Below are positions 35,731 to 47,281 of a stretch of DNA of 64,000 bases, in pieces. The notes under the pieces are model-generated. The model saw only the letters and a list, made by a program, of their open reading frames with translations. It searched no databases and was not told where the DNA came from. The translations under genes were made by a program, and so were the position numbers. This DNA comes from Moniliella sp. 'wahieum'. Taxonomy: Eukaryota; Basidiomycota; Moniliellomycetes; Moniliellales; Moniliellaceae. Location of the stretch: assembly GCA_003971905.1 (NCBI GenBank), contig RSEE01000028.1, positions 62,001 through 126,000 of the forward strand, in the 5' to 3' direction. The number at the start of each line of letters is the position of its first letter. Positions within the stretch are counted from its first letter, which is position 1.

Positions 35731-37990
35731 TCATTCCAGCAAAAAGATCGCGTCGTCCTCGTCGGCTCGGGGGAGGTGGGAGGGATTGACGCCCCCCACG
35801 CCAGGAGAAACGAGATCAATGCCATGCGGCCGCCCCGATCCCGGCGGGGGAGGTAAGCCGCCCATGGAAGGGTGCAGCGACGGCGGCATTCGCATCGGTG
35901 CGCCAGGGAACAGGCGCGGGACCCCATTGGAGGGACCGCGACCGGGCACCTCCAAATCGCGAGGCACGCTTCCCACTTCGCCCAGCGACGTGCCTGATGG
36001 CACATTGGCGTCCAGCATGGCGGCGAACCCGAATTGGCGTGGAGGCAGAACCGATCCGGGTGCGATAGGAGCCAGATCAGGAGAAAAGGCCATACCACGC
36101 CCATCGGTTGCCGGGGCCATAGTGTGGGCCGAGGCAGAAAGGCCAGAAAGACCGCTCGGGTGAGACCCGTTGGTGAGGCTTCCCACCCGCTGGCGTCCTA
36201 GGCTGATGCCGGCAGTGGGACGTTGAAGCACACTGGTCTCGGGCGTAGAATCCAGCCGGCTGCGAGTAAGCGAGAGAGCGCTTCCCCGCGAAGGGAACGA
36301 GGGAGGCTGGGCCCGAGAAATGAGGTGGCGGACGAAGGGTCGTGACCAGCAGCACCCAGACTGCCTGGAGCCAGTGCCGAGCGGGACGGGGCCGAGGACA
36401 GGAAGGAAGGTAAATCAGAGGGGGGGAGGTACAGAGAAGCCATGCGTGCCAGCCACACCAGCATCGGCGGGGAGCGATTGGGCCATGAAACGAGAGGAGC
36501 GTGCACGACGCTCCAGCTCTTGGGGTGTGAGGAGGTCGGAGAGAGACGATGGCAAAAAGTCTTCTTCGTGACGGCCATTCTCCTCATCGTCGCCATCGTC
36601 CTCGTCGTCCAAAGCGGTGGGTGCACACGACGGGTTGAAGTCCAGCGCGTCCGTGCGTGCTCTCAGGTTCAGGTCGTCAAGGTCGAGAGCAAGGCTGAGT
36701 TCATCCACATCGTTCAGATCGATTCGGTGGGAGCGGAAGGAACCAGGCCCAGCGAGCATACTGCCCCGCCGCTCCACAAACGAACCAGGGCGACCGGCTC
36801 CGCTCGCGGCAGCACTAAGGGCACTGATCCCAGTCTCCTCCTCCCGGCCTTGCGACTCGGAATAAAAGACGGCATTGTTGGTGAAGGGTGATGTTCCAAA
36901 AGCGCTTCCAGGGCTACCAACACCACCCAAACGCAGACTGCGGGAATACGAGTCGCTGTCAACACGACGAGTTGTAGACCCGCGAGCACCGCCAGGGACT
37001 GGCATAGGAACCGGCACAGCCCCGCTTTTGCTACCCATCGCCAGCGAAGCTTCCTCTTGCAGTTCGTACAGCTCATCTCCCGGACGCCACCGAGATCCGT
37101 CTTGCCAGTTCTCCGTGTTGGGACGCACAGGGAGGGAGTGAGGCCATTGCCACCTTGCTTGGGTGCTGTACCGTTGCTGCGCTGCTTGCTCGAGTCCATG
37201 CGAGCATGGCCCAAGCGTGGACTCGGCACGGGGGTTAGCTCGGCTGGACCCGAGTCGGGCTGAGCTGCGTTGGACGCTCCCCCCGCAGCGCGGGTGGATA
37301 GGTTGTACTGTTGTTGTTGCTGTTGGACGCTGCGGCCCGGGAGGGAGCTTGAGCAGCTTGCGCTGCGGCCTCAGCAGCCGTCTGGGGCAGGGGCTGGCCA
37401 TGCTGGACGGCACGCTTGTTTTTGCGGTCCATCTGGCGGGGGGGGGGAGGGGGGGCGGGGAGTTAGCAGACCAGGCTGGCAGAGCAGCAGAGCCAACTGA
37501 TAAGGGCCGCGCATGGGCGCGCGAGCAGAAGACGTACGCTGATGGGCTGGCCCGGGAAGATGTGGGCGAGGGCGCATTTGTGGCCAAAGCGGCAGTTGCC
37601 CTTGAGGAACCACTGGCACGTGGCCTTTTGCGCGCCTTCGCCCGGGAGGGTGTGGGAGAAAGGGCAGGAGGCGCCGGCCGAGCAGCCGTTGGAGCGGAAG
37701 AACTTGCACGGCACCTGGGACAGCGCCTCCTTCTTTTTGGTGCTGAGTTTGGAGTTGGACAGAGCACTGCCAGCAGCGGCGGCGTCGGAAGCGTCGCTGC
37801 CATGGACGGCTGGGTCGGTGGGCGCGTCGGCGTCGGGCGGGGGCGAGAGGACGGGGCGGTCGCTGTGCTGGGGGGGGGGGTGGGGGCGCTCGCGGCGGGC
37901 GGAGAGGGGGGCCTTCTGCGGGACGGGGCGCAGCGGACGGAGCCGATGAGCGGACACACCGGGCGGGGCGACGCGGACGGCGTCGGACAT
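35731..37990 (-). CDS. Lee1-like tandem CCCH zinc-finger protein, one intron
   Basis: Two adjacent CCCH fingers of the C-x7-C-x5-C-x3-H type are seen: CKFFRSNGCSAGASCPFSH and CQWFLKGNCRFGHKCALAH, followed by IFPGQPIS. This arrangement is that of yeast Lee1 and its fungal relatives, probable RNA-binding proteins. A 105 bp intron at 37433-37537 (donor GTACGT, C-run tract, acceptor CAG) joins PGQPIS to MDRKNKRAVQHGQ. The rest is disordered and ends in conserved short motifs: HEEDFLPSSLSDLLTPQELE, a Gly/Pro/Met-rich region and an acidic terminus RADEDDAIFLLE. The start MSDAVRVAPPGVSAHRL at 37990 is preferred; an upstream Met at 38182 is in frame. Frame breaks lie near 37260, 37130 and 36350. The RNA targets are unknown. 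Confidence 0.8.
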
Positions 37991-38224
37991 GGCCAGCACG
38001 GCGGAGCGGATGGGCACGGGCGGGGGTGGTGGGGGGGCAGCCGGCGAGTGGGCGAGCGGCTGCTGGAGCTGCTGTGCGCTGCGTGCTGCTGCCCCCGCCG
38101 GTCCCAGACCCCTGGCTGCCCCCGTGCCCGCGCCCGTCACGTTGGGCCGTGTGCCCGCCCCTGCCCCCCCCGACTGCCCCACACTGCTCCCCTGCGGCCC
38201 CCTCGCATCACCGCCCCGTCACAC

Positions 38225-38733
38225 TCACACGCAGCCTACGTCAGCCGCCCACACCCGCCGCCTGATGGATGAATGCATGGTTGTGTATGGCGTGTTGCCG
38301 GCGCAGCAGCGGCTAGGCCCCGTCGCGTCGTCTTGGCCGCGCGCCGACAAAGCGAGCTGCTGAAGCACCTGGACAGCATGCGCGCCTTCATGCGACGGGA
38401 CAAAGATGTGGTCGTGGTAGTACCCGGCCACCACGTTGCAGCTGATGCCGGCCTGGGTCAATGCCTGGCCAAAGGCGGCGGTGAGCCCAATCGCTTCGAG
38501 CGACGAGTGGATCTGCAGCGTGTCCAGGCCCACGTACCCTGTATGCCAGGTGCTCCTTGTCGGCTGCCGGGCGCGGGAGCACAAGCGTCACCCCTCGGCC
38601 TCGCTCACAGTCGCCACCGCGTGCGCCAGATCGGTGGGGGAGCGCGGCACGGGGCACGGTGGTGTAGACAAACTCGCCCTCGCTGAGATGAGGTCAGCCC
38701 GCTAGGAGCACCCATCGACGTCTCTCCGACCAT
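38225..38733 (-). CDS. ACT-domain protein (DUF2241/ACT_7-like)
   Basis: Small protein with the ACT-like signature of the DUF2241 family. LQIHSSLEAIGLTAAFGQAL is followed by TQAGISCNVVAGYYHDHIFV, then P, with a helical end VQVLQQLALSARG. Upstream pieces in other frames, GEFVYTTVPR and GVTLVLPRPAADKEHLAY, belong to the same domain (typical order GLTDL, GEFVF, GVTLVL, HSSL, GLTAA, CNV, HDH). A Met at 38733 begins MVGETSMGAPSGLTS. Two or three single-base losses (near 38690, 38600 and 38550) explain the split. ACT domains bind amino acids, and related folds occur in arginine or aspartate-kinase sensors, but the ligand here cannot be told. It lies upstream of the Lee1-like gene on the same strand and diverges from TRP4. 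Confidence 0.72.
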
Positions 38734-39178
38734 GGTGGTGCGACGCTAGTGGGGGAATTGGGCATGGAGCCGAGGAGGCGGAGAAGCGGGCCAAGCGCGA
38801 TGCGATGCGCTCGGTGGAGGCAGGTGCGTGATGGCCTGAGACGAAGCAACAGATCGGGGTAATCGGACGGTAATCGAGGAGGTAATCAGGACTGGGCCTT
38901 CGATTATCAATGCAGCGGCATCGACAAGTGGCAATCGCAGGGACTGGGCCTTGAAATGTTGGAGAGTGCCCGTTCGCTGTCACATGTCGTGCATGTCATC
39001 AAGCACATCAACCTACCCACCTTCTCCCGCCCAGCCAGCCACGTGCAATTTCATTTCTCCCGGGCGTGGCTGGGCGCGAGGCATGACTCGGACATGGCCC
39101 TCGACTTTTCTGGCGGCCGCTGCGGCCCGCAGCCCGCCGCCCTTTTCCTCCCGTCCCCTCGCCCTCTCGCCCCCCACC

Positions 39179-40517
39179 ATGGCAACCCCCTACAACTGGC
39201 GACACCTTCCGCCCGCTGCTCAAGCAGCTCGCCCTGAGCTTTGATCTGGCCCGCGTCCTCCCCCCCCGCCCGCCCAGGCCGGGGTCAAGAACCCCGCGTC
39301 GCGCGACCGTCGGCCCGGCCCTCCGCTGGACGAAGCGCAGCTGCTCTCCCTCTTCCAGCACCTTGCCCATCGCGACTTCTCCAGCAACCCAGACAACTAT
39401 GCCCAGATCGGATCCATGCTCACCGCGCTGCGCATGACGGGCCTGGACCGCGACCCCAAGGTGCTCAGTATTGCCGCCCAGTCTTTCTCGAGGCCGCCAC
39501 GCCCGTTGCCGTCACGCAGCAGCCCAGGGCCCCGATGGAGTGTACCATGGCCTGGTCGACATTGTCGGGACCGGAGCGACGGTCAAGACACCTAATGTCT
39601 CCACTACCGCCGCCATCTTGCAGCGGGCGTGCCAGGGGTCCACGTATGCAAGGTCCGTCCCTCTAACCCTCCCCCCGGCGCGATAGGACCCGCATACTGA
39701 CGTTGGATGCGCTTAGCATGGCGCAGGCTCTTCTTCAACATCCGGTTGGTCGACTTGCTGATCGGGCTGGTGTGCCCTTGCCCGAGGTGCCGGCTGCGGC
39801 GCTGGCCGGCATGGTGGACCAGTCGCCTTTGCCTTCCTTTTTGCCCAACACTTCCACCCGGCCCTGGGCGCCGATCGGTCCGCTTCGCAAATCCCTTGGT
39901 TTCCCAACATCTCAACATCCTCGGCCCGCTCATCAACCCGGCCCGGCCGAATCGGAGTGTGATGGGGGTGCAGCATACGCAGTGGCACCATTACGCCGAG
40001 GCGCTCCGCGCGGGGCCATGTGAACGAGCGTGGGTCGTGTGGGGCAGGAAGGCCTGGACGAGATTAGTCTCGAGGGCGACACGGAGGTGAGCTCACCCCG
40101 CAGGGCGAAATTCACCAGTTTTACCGTCAATCCCGAGCGCGACTTGGTCTGCCGTCTACCCACTCAGTGCGGTGCGCAGCTACACGTCCAGGAGAACGCA
40201 TCGATTTTGTCTCCGCATCATCCAGTCGGACTACGATTCGCTTCCCTCTGAGCCTCTGTCGGAAGCTACGCCGTTGTACCCCCACGAATTCCTGCCAACT
40301 CGCGCCCGGAGGACTTCCCCCCCATCCAGCTGGAACGCATCTCAAGGCGTTGGCAACGTACAACTCTACTGCAGGCGTCGGCCGTGCTGTACGTGACGAG
40401 CAAGGCTGCGAGTCTGAAGGAGGCCGTTGAATTGGCCAAGGAAAGTGCTCGGACAGGCGAGCCGTTGCCGCTCTAGATACTTTCCGCGCGCTGGCACTGC
40501 AAGCGGTGGCCAAGTAG
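39179..40517 (+). CDS. TRP4: Anthranilate phosphoribosyltransferase (TRP4), one intron
   Basis: Second step of tryptophan synthesis: anthranilate plus PRPP gives phosphoribosyl-anthranilate, in the cytosol. The ATG at 39179 sits in a good context (CACCATGGC). Motifs seen across frames are TGDTFRPLLKQLALSFD, the PRPP/glycine loop VDIVGTG with NVSTTAAIL, KHG split by the intron, PEVPAAALAGMVDQSP, RKSLGFPT with ILGPLINPARP, EEGLDEISLEGDTEV and the C-terminal LQASAVLYVTSKAASLKEAV and TFRALALQAVAK with the stop TAG at 40515-40517. The intron is 39653-39716 (64 bp, donor GTCCGT, acceptor TAG). The single-domain length of about 390 residues fits the fungal enzyme. At least six single-base losses break the frame, for example near 39190, 39290, 39570 and 39760. 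Confidence 0.9.
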
Positions 40518-40958
40518 CGCAGACAAAGACTGGATAATCCATGCATGTATCCCTCGTATTGAACTGCCCAAGTAGCCACAAAAGATGGTAGAATCGGAAA
40601 TGCGTTTATTGAGCACGTCTCGATGGGCTCAGCCGACGGAGACTCCAAACACGAGTACCAAGGGTGGGCTGGCCGTCGGGTACGGTGGTGACGGTGGTTT
40701 CACTTGCTGGTCAGTGCATCAGCTACGAGTGTGGAGTACGTCAGTGGCAAATAATGCAAGGGTCTCCAATTCATCTCTAAAACAAAACAAATGTGCCCGA
40801 ACCTACGCAACGTGCGGAAGTAACCCTAGTAAAATGCGGCTGGAAATGCCGCAGCAGGTGCCGCGCGGTCGACATGCGGTGGTCGTAGTGCGGTTCTGCT
40901 ACTCCCCCCCACCCACCAAGTTTTCGCATTCGCCTCCTTGGTCACCGCTGATTCCCCA

Positions 40959-41377
40959 ATGAGTTACGTCGCCAAGGCCCTAAGGCGATGCCCGCCGCAG
41001 CCCAGACGCACAAGATCGCATTACGCTGACCAGCCGCAACCTGAAGAACCTCGAGAAGGGTATCATACGTTCCCCTCGCGCGAGTCGGACTAGGCTAACA
41101 TGGTGTGTGTCGTCTGTTAGTTTGCACGGACTCGTCACGCGCTCCAAGGACAAGGGCCTGCGCGTCAAGGGCCCCGTCCGCCTGCCGACCAAGGTGCTTT
41201 CGCACGTTGTGCGCAAGTCGCCCTGCGGTGAGGGTCCAAGACCTGGGACCACTTTGAGATGAAGATCCACAAGCGCCTGATTGACTTCCAGGGCACTTCG
41301 GAGGACGTGCGTCTCATCACCACCGCTTCAACTTGGAGCCCGGGGTTGAGGTTGAGGTTACCATCATTGACGCCTAA
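40959..41377 (+). CDS. RPS20: 40S ribosomal protein S20 (uS10), one intron
   Basis: Small-subunit ribosomal protein of the 40S head. Despite frame breaks the family is unmistakable: [16 protein letters not shown] before the intron, then [56 protein letters not shown] and the terminal [14 protein letters not shown]. The intron is 41060-41120 (61 bp, donor GTATCA, CTAAC branch site, acceptor TAG). Five single-base losses, at about 40979, 41017, 41131, 41235 and 41327, separate these pieces. Each is resolved by lengthening a base run by one, which points to sequence error rather than a dead gene. The start ATGAGTTACGTCGCC matches the usual MSYV-type start. It lies 440 bp after TRP4 on the same strand. 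Confidence 0.93.
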
Positions 41378-43101
41378 AGCTCGATGGCCACTTACGTATG
41401 CCACCCCCCAACGGCTACTGTGACTCTGCCCCCAGTCGACCTTTTGGCTGTTGGCGGTACCCTGGTATATCAAGGTATCAAGCACGCTCCCAAAATGCAC
41501 CGATGGGTTGATGATTGACGTTGTTGGCTGGGACTGCTAGTATTGTAGGCTGTGGAGTTGAGATGGATTGGGTGCCTCTCTGAAGGGCGGGTGGCGCAAC
41601 GGTCGTTGGTCGTTGCGTGTGGCGAATGTAAGCTTGGGGGTATTGCGCACACTTGCCCCCATCACGTCATAAGACGCAAGGCCCTAAGCCCTGAGGTTAT
41701 CGTGGCTAGAAAGCGATGTCCTGAGGCGTACAGTCGTAATAGAACCGACAGGTGGGGCTGGCGGACTGCTGGCGCCTCCTAGTGGGGACGGAAGGCGTTG
41801 CGCGAAGGCAACAGAAGGACTAATCAAAAGGCCTCAGGCGTAGCGGCTAAGCGCTACAGCGCTAACGGCCTTGGGGCGACACCCTGCAAGGCATCGTGAA
41901 TACGTGATGGGTGATGTGCTCGTGACGGGTGAGCATTTGACGACAATGGAGTCCTAACCCTAGTAGAGCGCAACCAGCCTCAGGGCTTCTGAAATTAAAC
42001 TGTAAGCTACCGAGGCGGGAAGACGCGGCGTACGCAGGAACCGGCAGGAACCTGCAGGAACCGGCGCCCTCAGCTTTGGCTGGCCCGATGGCCAGCCCCC
42101 CGATCCCAGACAGCGAGCACTCAACCACACACGCTTGGCTGGCGCCCTGCCAACTGCCGCATCCGTTCGCTCGTATCGATCTTCGTCAGTGTCATGCAAT
42201 GCATCATGCAACAGCCATCCTGCAGCCAGTGTGACATTCTGACGTCACACGCTGCACACAGCCACAGCGCAGCCATAGTCACTAGGTGGGTGGCTGTGGG
42301 TGCCATGTGGAGGGCCGGTGTGACATGTGATCTGTGCGACGGGGCTGGCCAGGGAGCGCATAGCATTGGACATGGCGCCTGGGGCCGGGGGGGTGTTCGT
42401 CATTTCCTCCCGCAGTGGCAAGCAGGCGCCAGCAGATGCTGCTGCGGCGTGCTGCGGCGTGCTGTGCTGTGGTCGAACTGGGAGGGATTGTCGATTGTCG
42501 GTTGCCGATCATCGAATCAATCATTGATCGTTCAGAGCACAGTGCGCCAATGGCTCGCGCGAATGCCTCGGCCGAGCACTGTTGGTGGCCCAGGGCATAG
42601 ATCCTGCCCCATCCCCCCATTCAGCAGCTGGTACTTCTCCCTCCTCCCGCTAGTCACGCTACCTACCTCCGTAACGTGTACCTGTGCACGCGTGCACGAG
42701 CCACGCCCTCGTCGCTTGTGCGTGACCAACGCAGGCGTCCGCAACAGGGCACACTACAACCGCCTCCTCCCCCTCGCCCACCCATCCGCGCCACACTAGC
42801 CCAGTCTAGTCCACCAGCCCCTCGCGCCTGGGCACCACGCAGCAGTCTCGTGCGCCCTCCCGCCCCTCGAACGGCTTCTGCTACCGACCATCGGTGGCGC
42901 CCACGTGGACATCACCCCCTGGCCCACCCCCGTTCCTTCCCGTCCCCGCCTCGCAGCAGCCGCATCCGGCGCACGGCCGCCACCGTGGGGCATAAAAAGG
43001 CCGCTTCTCTCCGCCACCGGCGTTGCTTTCCCTTCCCCCCACCTACCTTTCTCACTTTCTTCCCACCCCCTTCCCCTTTATCCACTCTTATCTCTTTCGC
43101 A
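41378..43101. other. 1.7 kb spacer upstream of CipC
   Basis: No gene recognised. The first 900 bp are of moderate GC with scattered palindromic words. A decamer doublet GCTGCGGCGT occurs near 42435-42470. The last 150 bp form the CipC promoter and a CT-rich leader. Confidence 0.5.
42991..43000 (+). promoter_or_regulatory. TATA-like element of the CipC gene
   Basis: CATAAAAAGG about 105 bp upstream of the ATG, followed by a pyrimidine-rich tract (43020-43095) of the kind that precedes starts of highly expressed fungal genes. Confidence 0.5.
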
Positions 43102-43489
43102 ATGGGTTTCTTCGGCGAGGACCACTACGACACTGTCAACAACTACGACGGCTCGGACGACCACCGCGCCAAGCTCTCGCACGAGGTGCTCGGTGGCGCC
43201 GCTGCCTTTGCCGCTGCCAAGGGTACGTTGCTGTCCTCTTGTCTGCTTTACGTTTGTCTCGACGGCCGAGCGAAGCTAACTGTTATACACTTTCCCATCA
43301 GCCTACGAGGACCACCGCGCCAAGGAAGGTGAGCCCGAGAACCACGCCCGCGCCAAGGAGATTCTCGCTGGTCTCGCTGGCGCCGCTGTGGACCGGCGCG
43401 CGGAGACCAAGGGCATTGACTTTGTCGACCGTGAGCGTGCCAAGCGCGAGGCGGAGAACCAGTCGTTCCAGCAGTTCGGCTACAACTAA
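43102..43489 (+). CDS. CipC-like stress-induced protein (DUF3759), one intron
   Basis: 102-residue protein of the fungal CipC family (concanamycin-induced protein C), small cytosolic proteins often induced by stress or in hyphae. The exact function is unknown. It begins MGFFGEDHYDTVNNYDGSDD, then HRAKLSHEVLGGAAAFAAAK, and after the intron AYEDHRAKEGEPENHARAKE, ILAGLAGAAVDRRAETKGID and a short tail ending FQQFGYN. All family blocks (HxAKLSHE, AAAKAYEDH, AKEILAGLAG, DRxxETKG) are intact. The intron is 43223-43301 (79 bp, donor GTACGT, GCTAAC branch site, acceptor CAG). This is one of the few genes here with no frame break, so the sequence errors are not uniform. The TATA and CT-rich leader suggest strong expression. 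Confidence 0.93.
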
Positions 43490-44048
43490 ATAAGTGGTTG
43501 CATGCTCGTGTTTGGCCGGCCTAAGTGGCGAATGTGGATTCTGTCGACACGTGTCTATCTTTCGGTGTCTGTAGCCGTGCTGCCCATTCGGCTGGCTGAT
43601 ACGGATGAGTGATGGGCGCTGGTGATGCGTTGATATTGATAGAGCTCGCGCTGCCTCGTCTTGCATAGGAATAGACTGCAGTGCTTCTCCACGCTGGATT
43701 TGCCCCGCACGCCACGACGTGTGTCGGTGTTTATTCCGCCCCGTCGTAGTTGATAATCCGCCCAGCGCCAGTTTGTGATGAGCCGCCGGTGCACAGGCCA
43801 CTCGTTCGCCCTTTCGGGGGCCAACAACGGTGCTTGCGGCATTCCCACCACCCCGCCTGGACCAGAACCGAGCTAGCCGACCGCTTCTCCTACCTCCGCC
43901 CTCTCCCAGGAAAATGGGCATGCGCTGCTGACCAACCCATCAGCCGAGACTCGGACGGGGGACGATGCGCCCTTCGCGCCCGCGCCAGCCTGACCGCTGA
44001 GCCGATGAGGGCAAGGCATGCAACGCGCGATCCAGCATCGGATAGGCC

Positions 44049-45812
44049 CCCACCCCAGCCGCCACACGCGAGGAGAGTGGCTACGTCGAATCTGTACCTG
44101 GTGCAACTAGTCGTGGTGAGGCTGACCAGGACCCTGCCAGCCCGCCTGCGTCGGGTCCTCCATCTCCTTCGCCGCAACACAATGTGCTGCAGGCGCTGCA
44201 GGATATGCCAACCGATCCGGTACGGTATGGGTACTGGCACTCCCTTCCCTCCCCCGCCCCGTCTGCGTAGCGGCACTTGAGGCACACGCATCACACCGTG
44301 TCTCTCCGTAGTTCATGGATCCCGGGACGGCGCCCTACTTTGGCACCAAGGCATCCGGCTCGAGGGCGTGGACAATGTGCACACCAGTATCCTCGTCTCG
44401 GTCTTGTGGCTGTATTTGGGCCGGCGAGTTGGACGCTCCTATGGTCCGCTGGGTGTACGCGGACCGAATGGGCCATGTGCGTCCTGGTCAACCGGCCACG
44501 TTGCGCGGGCTGAGCGCGGACGGAGCTGACGGAGCTGATGGAACCCATCGCGCTGGACCTGAGTGCGTTGGGCACGTTCCGTTCTACCCACGCGCGTCTC
44601 GAGCCTTCGCGGCAGCCTGGGGCAGGCAAGCAAGATATGGAGGTTGTGTGGGAGTGCTGTCCCAAGGGAGGCCACGTTCTCATGACCTCCACTCGTCTGG
44701 GCAACAACGGGGACAAGTCGGTCTCGTTCGAGGTCATGCGCTCACGTGTTGGGCGGCGCCGAGATGTGCAAGCGTCGGCCACGTCGGGAACCAAAACACG
44801 GAGGGCGTTCCCCTGCTTCTGTCCACGCCCTTGCTGGCATCGCCCATCTTTCGCACCTCCGTGTCCGCCGGCACGGTCGACCGCGACTGCACCGCCTGGT
44901 CCAACGTGTAGGAAGCCGTGCGTGGGGTTGGGAGCGCGATCCAAGTCACGCCCGGTCCCGGCACGCCGCACCACCTGGCGGCGGAGATTTCGTATCGCCA
45001 TGTGGGCTGCGCCCCAGCTGCGGGCCGTCTGGCGATGCGCACCTTGATGGGCGATACGATCAAGGCGTGTCTGGCCCATACTTGGGTCTGGGATACATCT
45101 GACCACGCCCTGCTCGCGTCCGCGGGGTGAAGCGGTCTTCTGGGGCAGGAACTGGCCCGCGCCGGCGACAGTACGTCGCACTGCAAACGTAAGGCGGAAG
45201 CCAAAGTGGCTCGTGCTCTCGGCGCCTTCCTCCCCGGTAGGGGCCAGGGGTGGGGAGCGTCGCTGTCCGGTTCGGCTGACTGTTGCGGTTGCGCCGGGTC
45301 GACGGACAAACCAGCTGCCTTAGCGACCGCTTCCCCCTCGGAGGACCGACGACGATGCGGACGGTGCGTCAAAATGCGCTGGGGCCCAAGGGGATCATCG
45401 ATCATCCATCATTCTACAACCCCCAGCGCGCGGCGATGCGCGCGGTGACGATGCGTACTGCTGTCTCGGTGCGAGCGTGGTTGTGCCGTTTATCCAGTGC
45501 GAGTGGGGCGACGGTACGTGGCATGCGTTTCTCAATGCAGGCCAGGTGGCGTTGCTGGGCCAAGGAAGCCCCTGAAACCCCTTATTCTGCCTCGTCGCGC
45601 GGGGACCTTGCCGACGTCCCTCCGCCCCAGGGGACGATGCACGACGCGTGACGACAATTGTCTTTGCCCACGGTGACCGTAGGGGTGGGACTGGTGTGCA
45701 CGTAAGGCGTCCTGCGTGCCGAGCTGAATGCCGGTGGGGCTCCGCTGGCCCGTTGCCGGTCGGATGGGACGCGCAAAGGTCTTCAACTCGGGGTAGGCGT
45801 ATCGGTTTGTAA
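44049..45812 (+). CDS. SAM50: SAM50/TOB55, mitochondrial outer-membrane beta-barrel insertase (Omp85 family)
   Basis: Core of the SAM complex, which inserts beta-barrel proteins into the mitochondrial outer membrane. The N-terminal POTRA-like part gives IRLEGVDNVHTSILVSVLWL. Then come MEVVWECCPKGGHVLMTSTR, LGNNGDKSVSFEVMRS and the Omp85 strand motif HVLGGAEM, with GTKTRRAF in another frame. Barrel landmarks follow: AEISYRHVG, KACLAHTWVWDTSDHAL (compare family LSHTWVLDTRDDP), FPLGGPTTMRTVRQNALGPK, GGDAYCCLGASVVVPF, WHAFLNAGQVALLGQG and RKGLQLGVGVS next to the stop near 45810. A tentative intron is 44220-44311 (92 bp). The frame changes at least ten times. The true start is unclear: an in-frame TAG lies just before 44049, so the first exon may be further upstream, or TAG may be an acceptor. 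Confidence 0.85.
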
Positions 45813-46728
45813 GAATGTCACCGAGCTATCTACCAGCCATGCGACCCCTGTGGGCAGCGCAACGACCTGCGTGGCGTGTGGGCTCGCACGTAGAATGGAA
45901 GCGTGCTTTCGGTTGTGGGCTAGTGTCCGGTCCATTGTCACGGTCCGAGATATCTAGGGACTGAGTGCCTCCCAGGACACTCGGTGAATAGAGAGGGAAT
46001 GGAGAATGACGGGGTGCGATACACAGGTACAGACAAGAAGATCCCAACGACAAGGAGCTGGCGGTCCAATCGAGCTCATGCAGGCAGGCTGTTGGGCAAA
46101 GGGAAATCCGACTGGAAAGTAATCCAGGTAGGGGAACGGGGGGTGCGCTTCTACCTAGGTCCCGGAAAGCTCTCGCCAACGGGCGTCTGATCTATTGAGC
46201 TTGATGGTTCAACGTCGTTTTGGTCTCCTTTAAGTTCCTTTGACCGGGAAGGGTTTCCCTGTGTCCACCACTAGTGGTCCAGAGAGCCCATCGGCCTTCT
46301 GTGACACGTTTCCGATCCACACGTGCAGCGGGGGCACTACGTCCCGGGCCTTCCACGACTTTCCACTGCCCCCCCCCCACCGAGCTCGGAGCCCATCCCG
46401 GCCCATAGGTCTAGTTCTCATTAGTAACATTGGAATACCTGATGTCCCTTCCTCATCGGCAGCATCACTAGTAGCGACATCCTCTGCCCATGTCTCCGGT
46501 TGCTTGTGGTTGGAGCAACAAACTCCTCTTACCACACCACACTTTCTGGATGACCTCTTCCTGCAGGCTGCTTCAAGTACAGTGCTGGTGGACAAGCAAC
46601 TATAGTAAAAGAGGAGGGTCTGGGGCCGATCCCCCGCGTTTTTTTGGCGCCACCCGCAGTGGCAAATATCAGATGTTGATGCTGAGCCTCAGCTCGTCGG
46701 TGTGGGATTATCGATTACGGCCATGGAC

Positions 46729-46784
46729 GGTAAGCGGTAAGCGGTAACGGGTAACGGGTAACGGGTAACCCGTAACGGGTAAGC
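46729..46784. repeat. GGTAACG heptamer array, eight units in register
   Basis: GGTAAGC twice, GGTAACG three times, GGTAACC, CGTAACG and GGTAAGC: 56 bp, exactly eight by seven. Confidence 0.9.
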
Positions 46785-47261
46785 TGCCACCCGAGCGTCC
46801 AGCGTATGTAGTAGCAGCGGGCCAAAAAAATCGAGTGCCAGGCAACCCCCTTCGTTTTGCAAGCCGAGTCGACGAGATTCTAGAGCCACTCTGTGGAGCC
46901 GCGGGCCGACCGGCAGAAGGCGGAATGGGCATAGCGCATTCCGCTGCGCGAGGAGCTGGCAGGGGCAGGTGCTCGCGGACCTGCGCTGTGGGCGGCACCA
47001 GCGCGGTTGGGCGGCGCGTCTGGCCGGCGAGGCCGAGCCTCTGCGCGACACGGGCCACGTGCCGGCAGCTGCCGGGCTGGCCGCGCCGGTACAACCCCCC
47101 AACGCACCCGCGTCGACGTCACAGTCATCCGTCCATCCGAGCCCATCTCACCCGTCCGTCTTGGCGTTTGCAGTTGCAGCCCCCCCGCGCTGGCGCCGTG
47201 CGCGCCGGCCGGCCGTCACCGGTGATCTGCGGCTAGGGCCTGGGTGCCTGCCTGGGACACG

Positions 47262-47281
47262 GACGCGTGACGCGTGACGCG
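47262..47281. repeat. GACGCGT heptamer repeat, three copies
   Basis: GACGCGT, GACGCGT and GACGC(G). Confidence 0.65.

Noticed and set aside
37163-38272. 369-codon plus-strand ORF
   Set aside because: Antisense to the CCCH fingers; Gly/Arg-rich composition with no motif.
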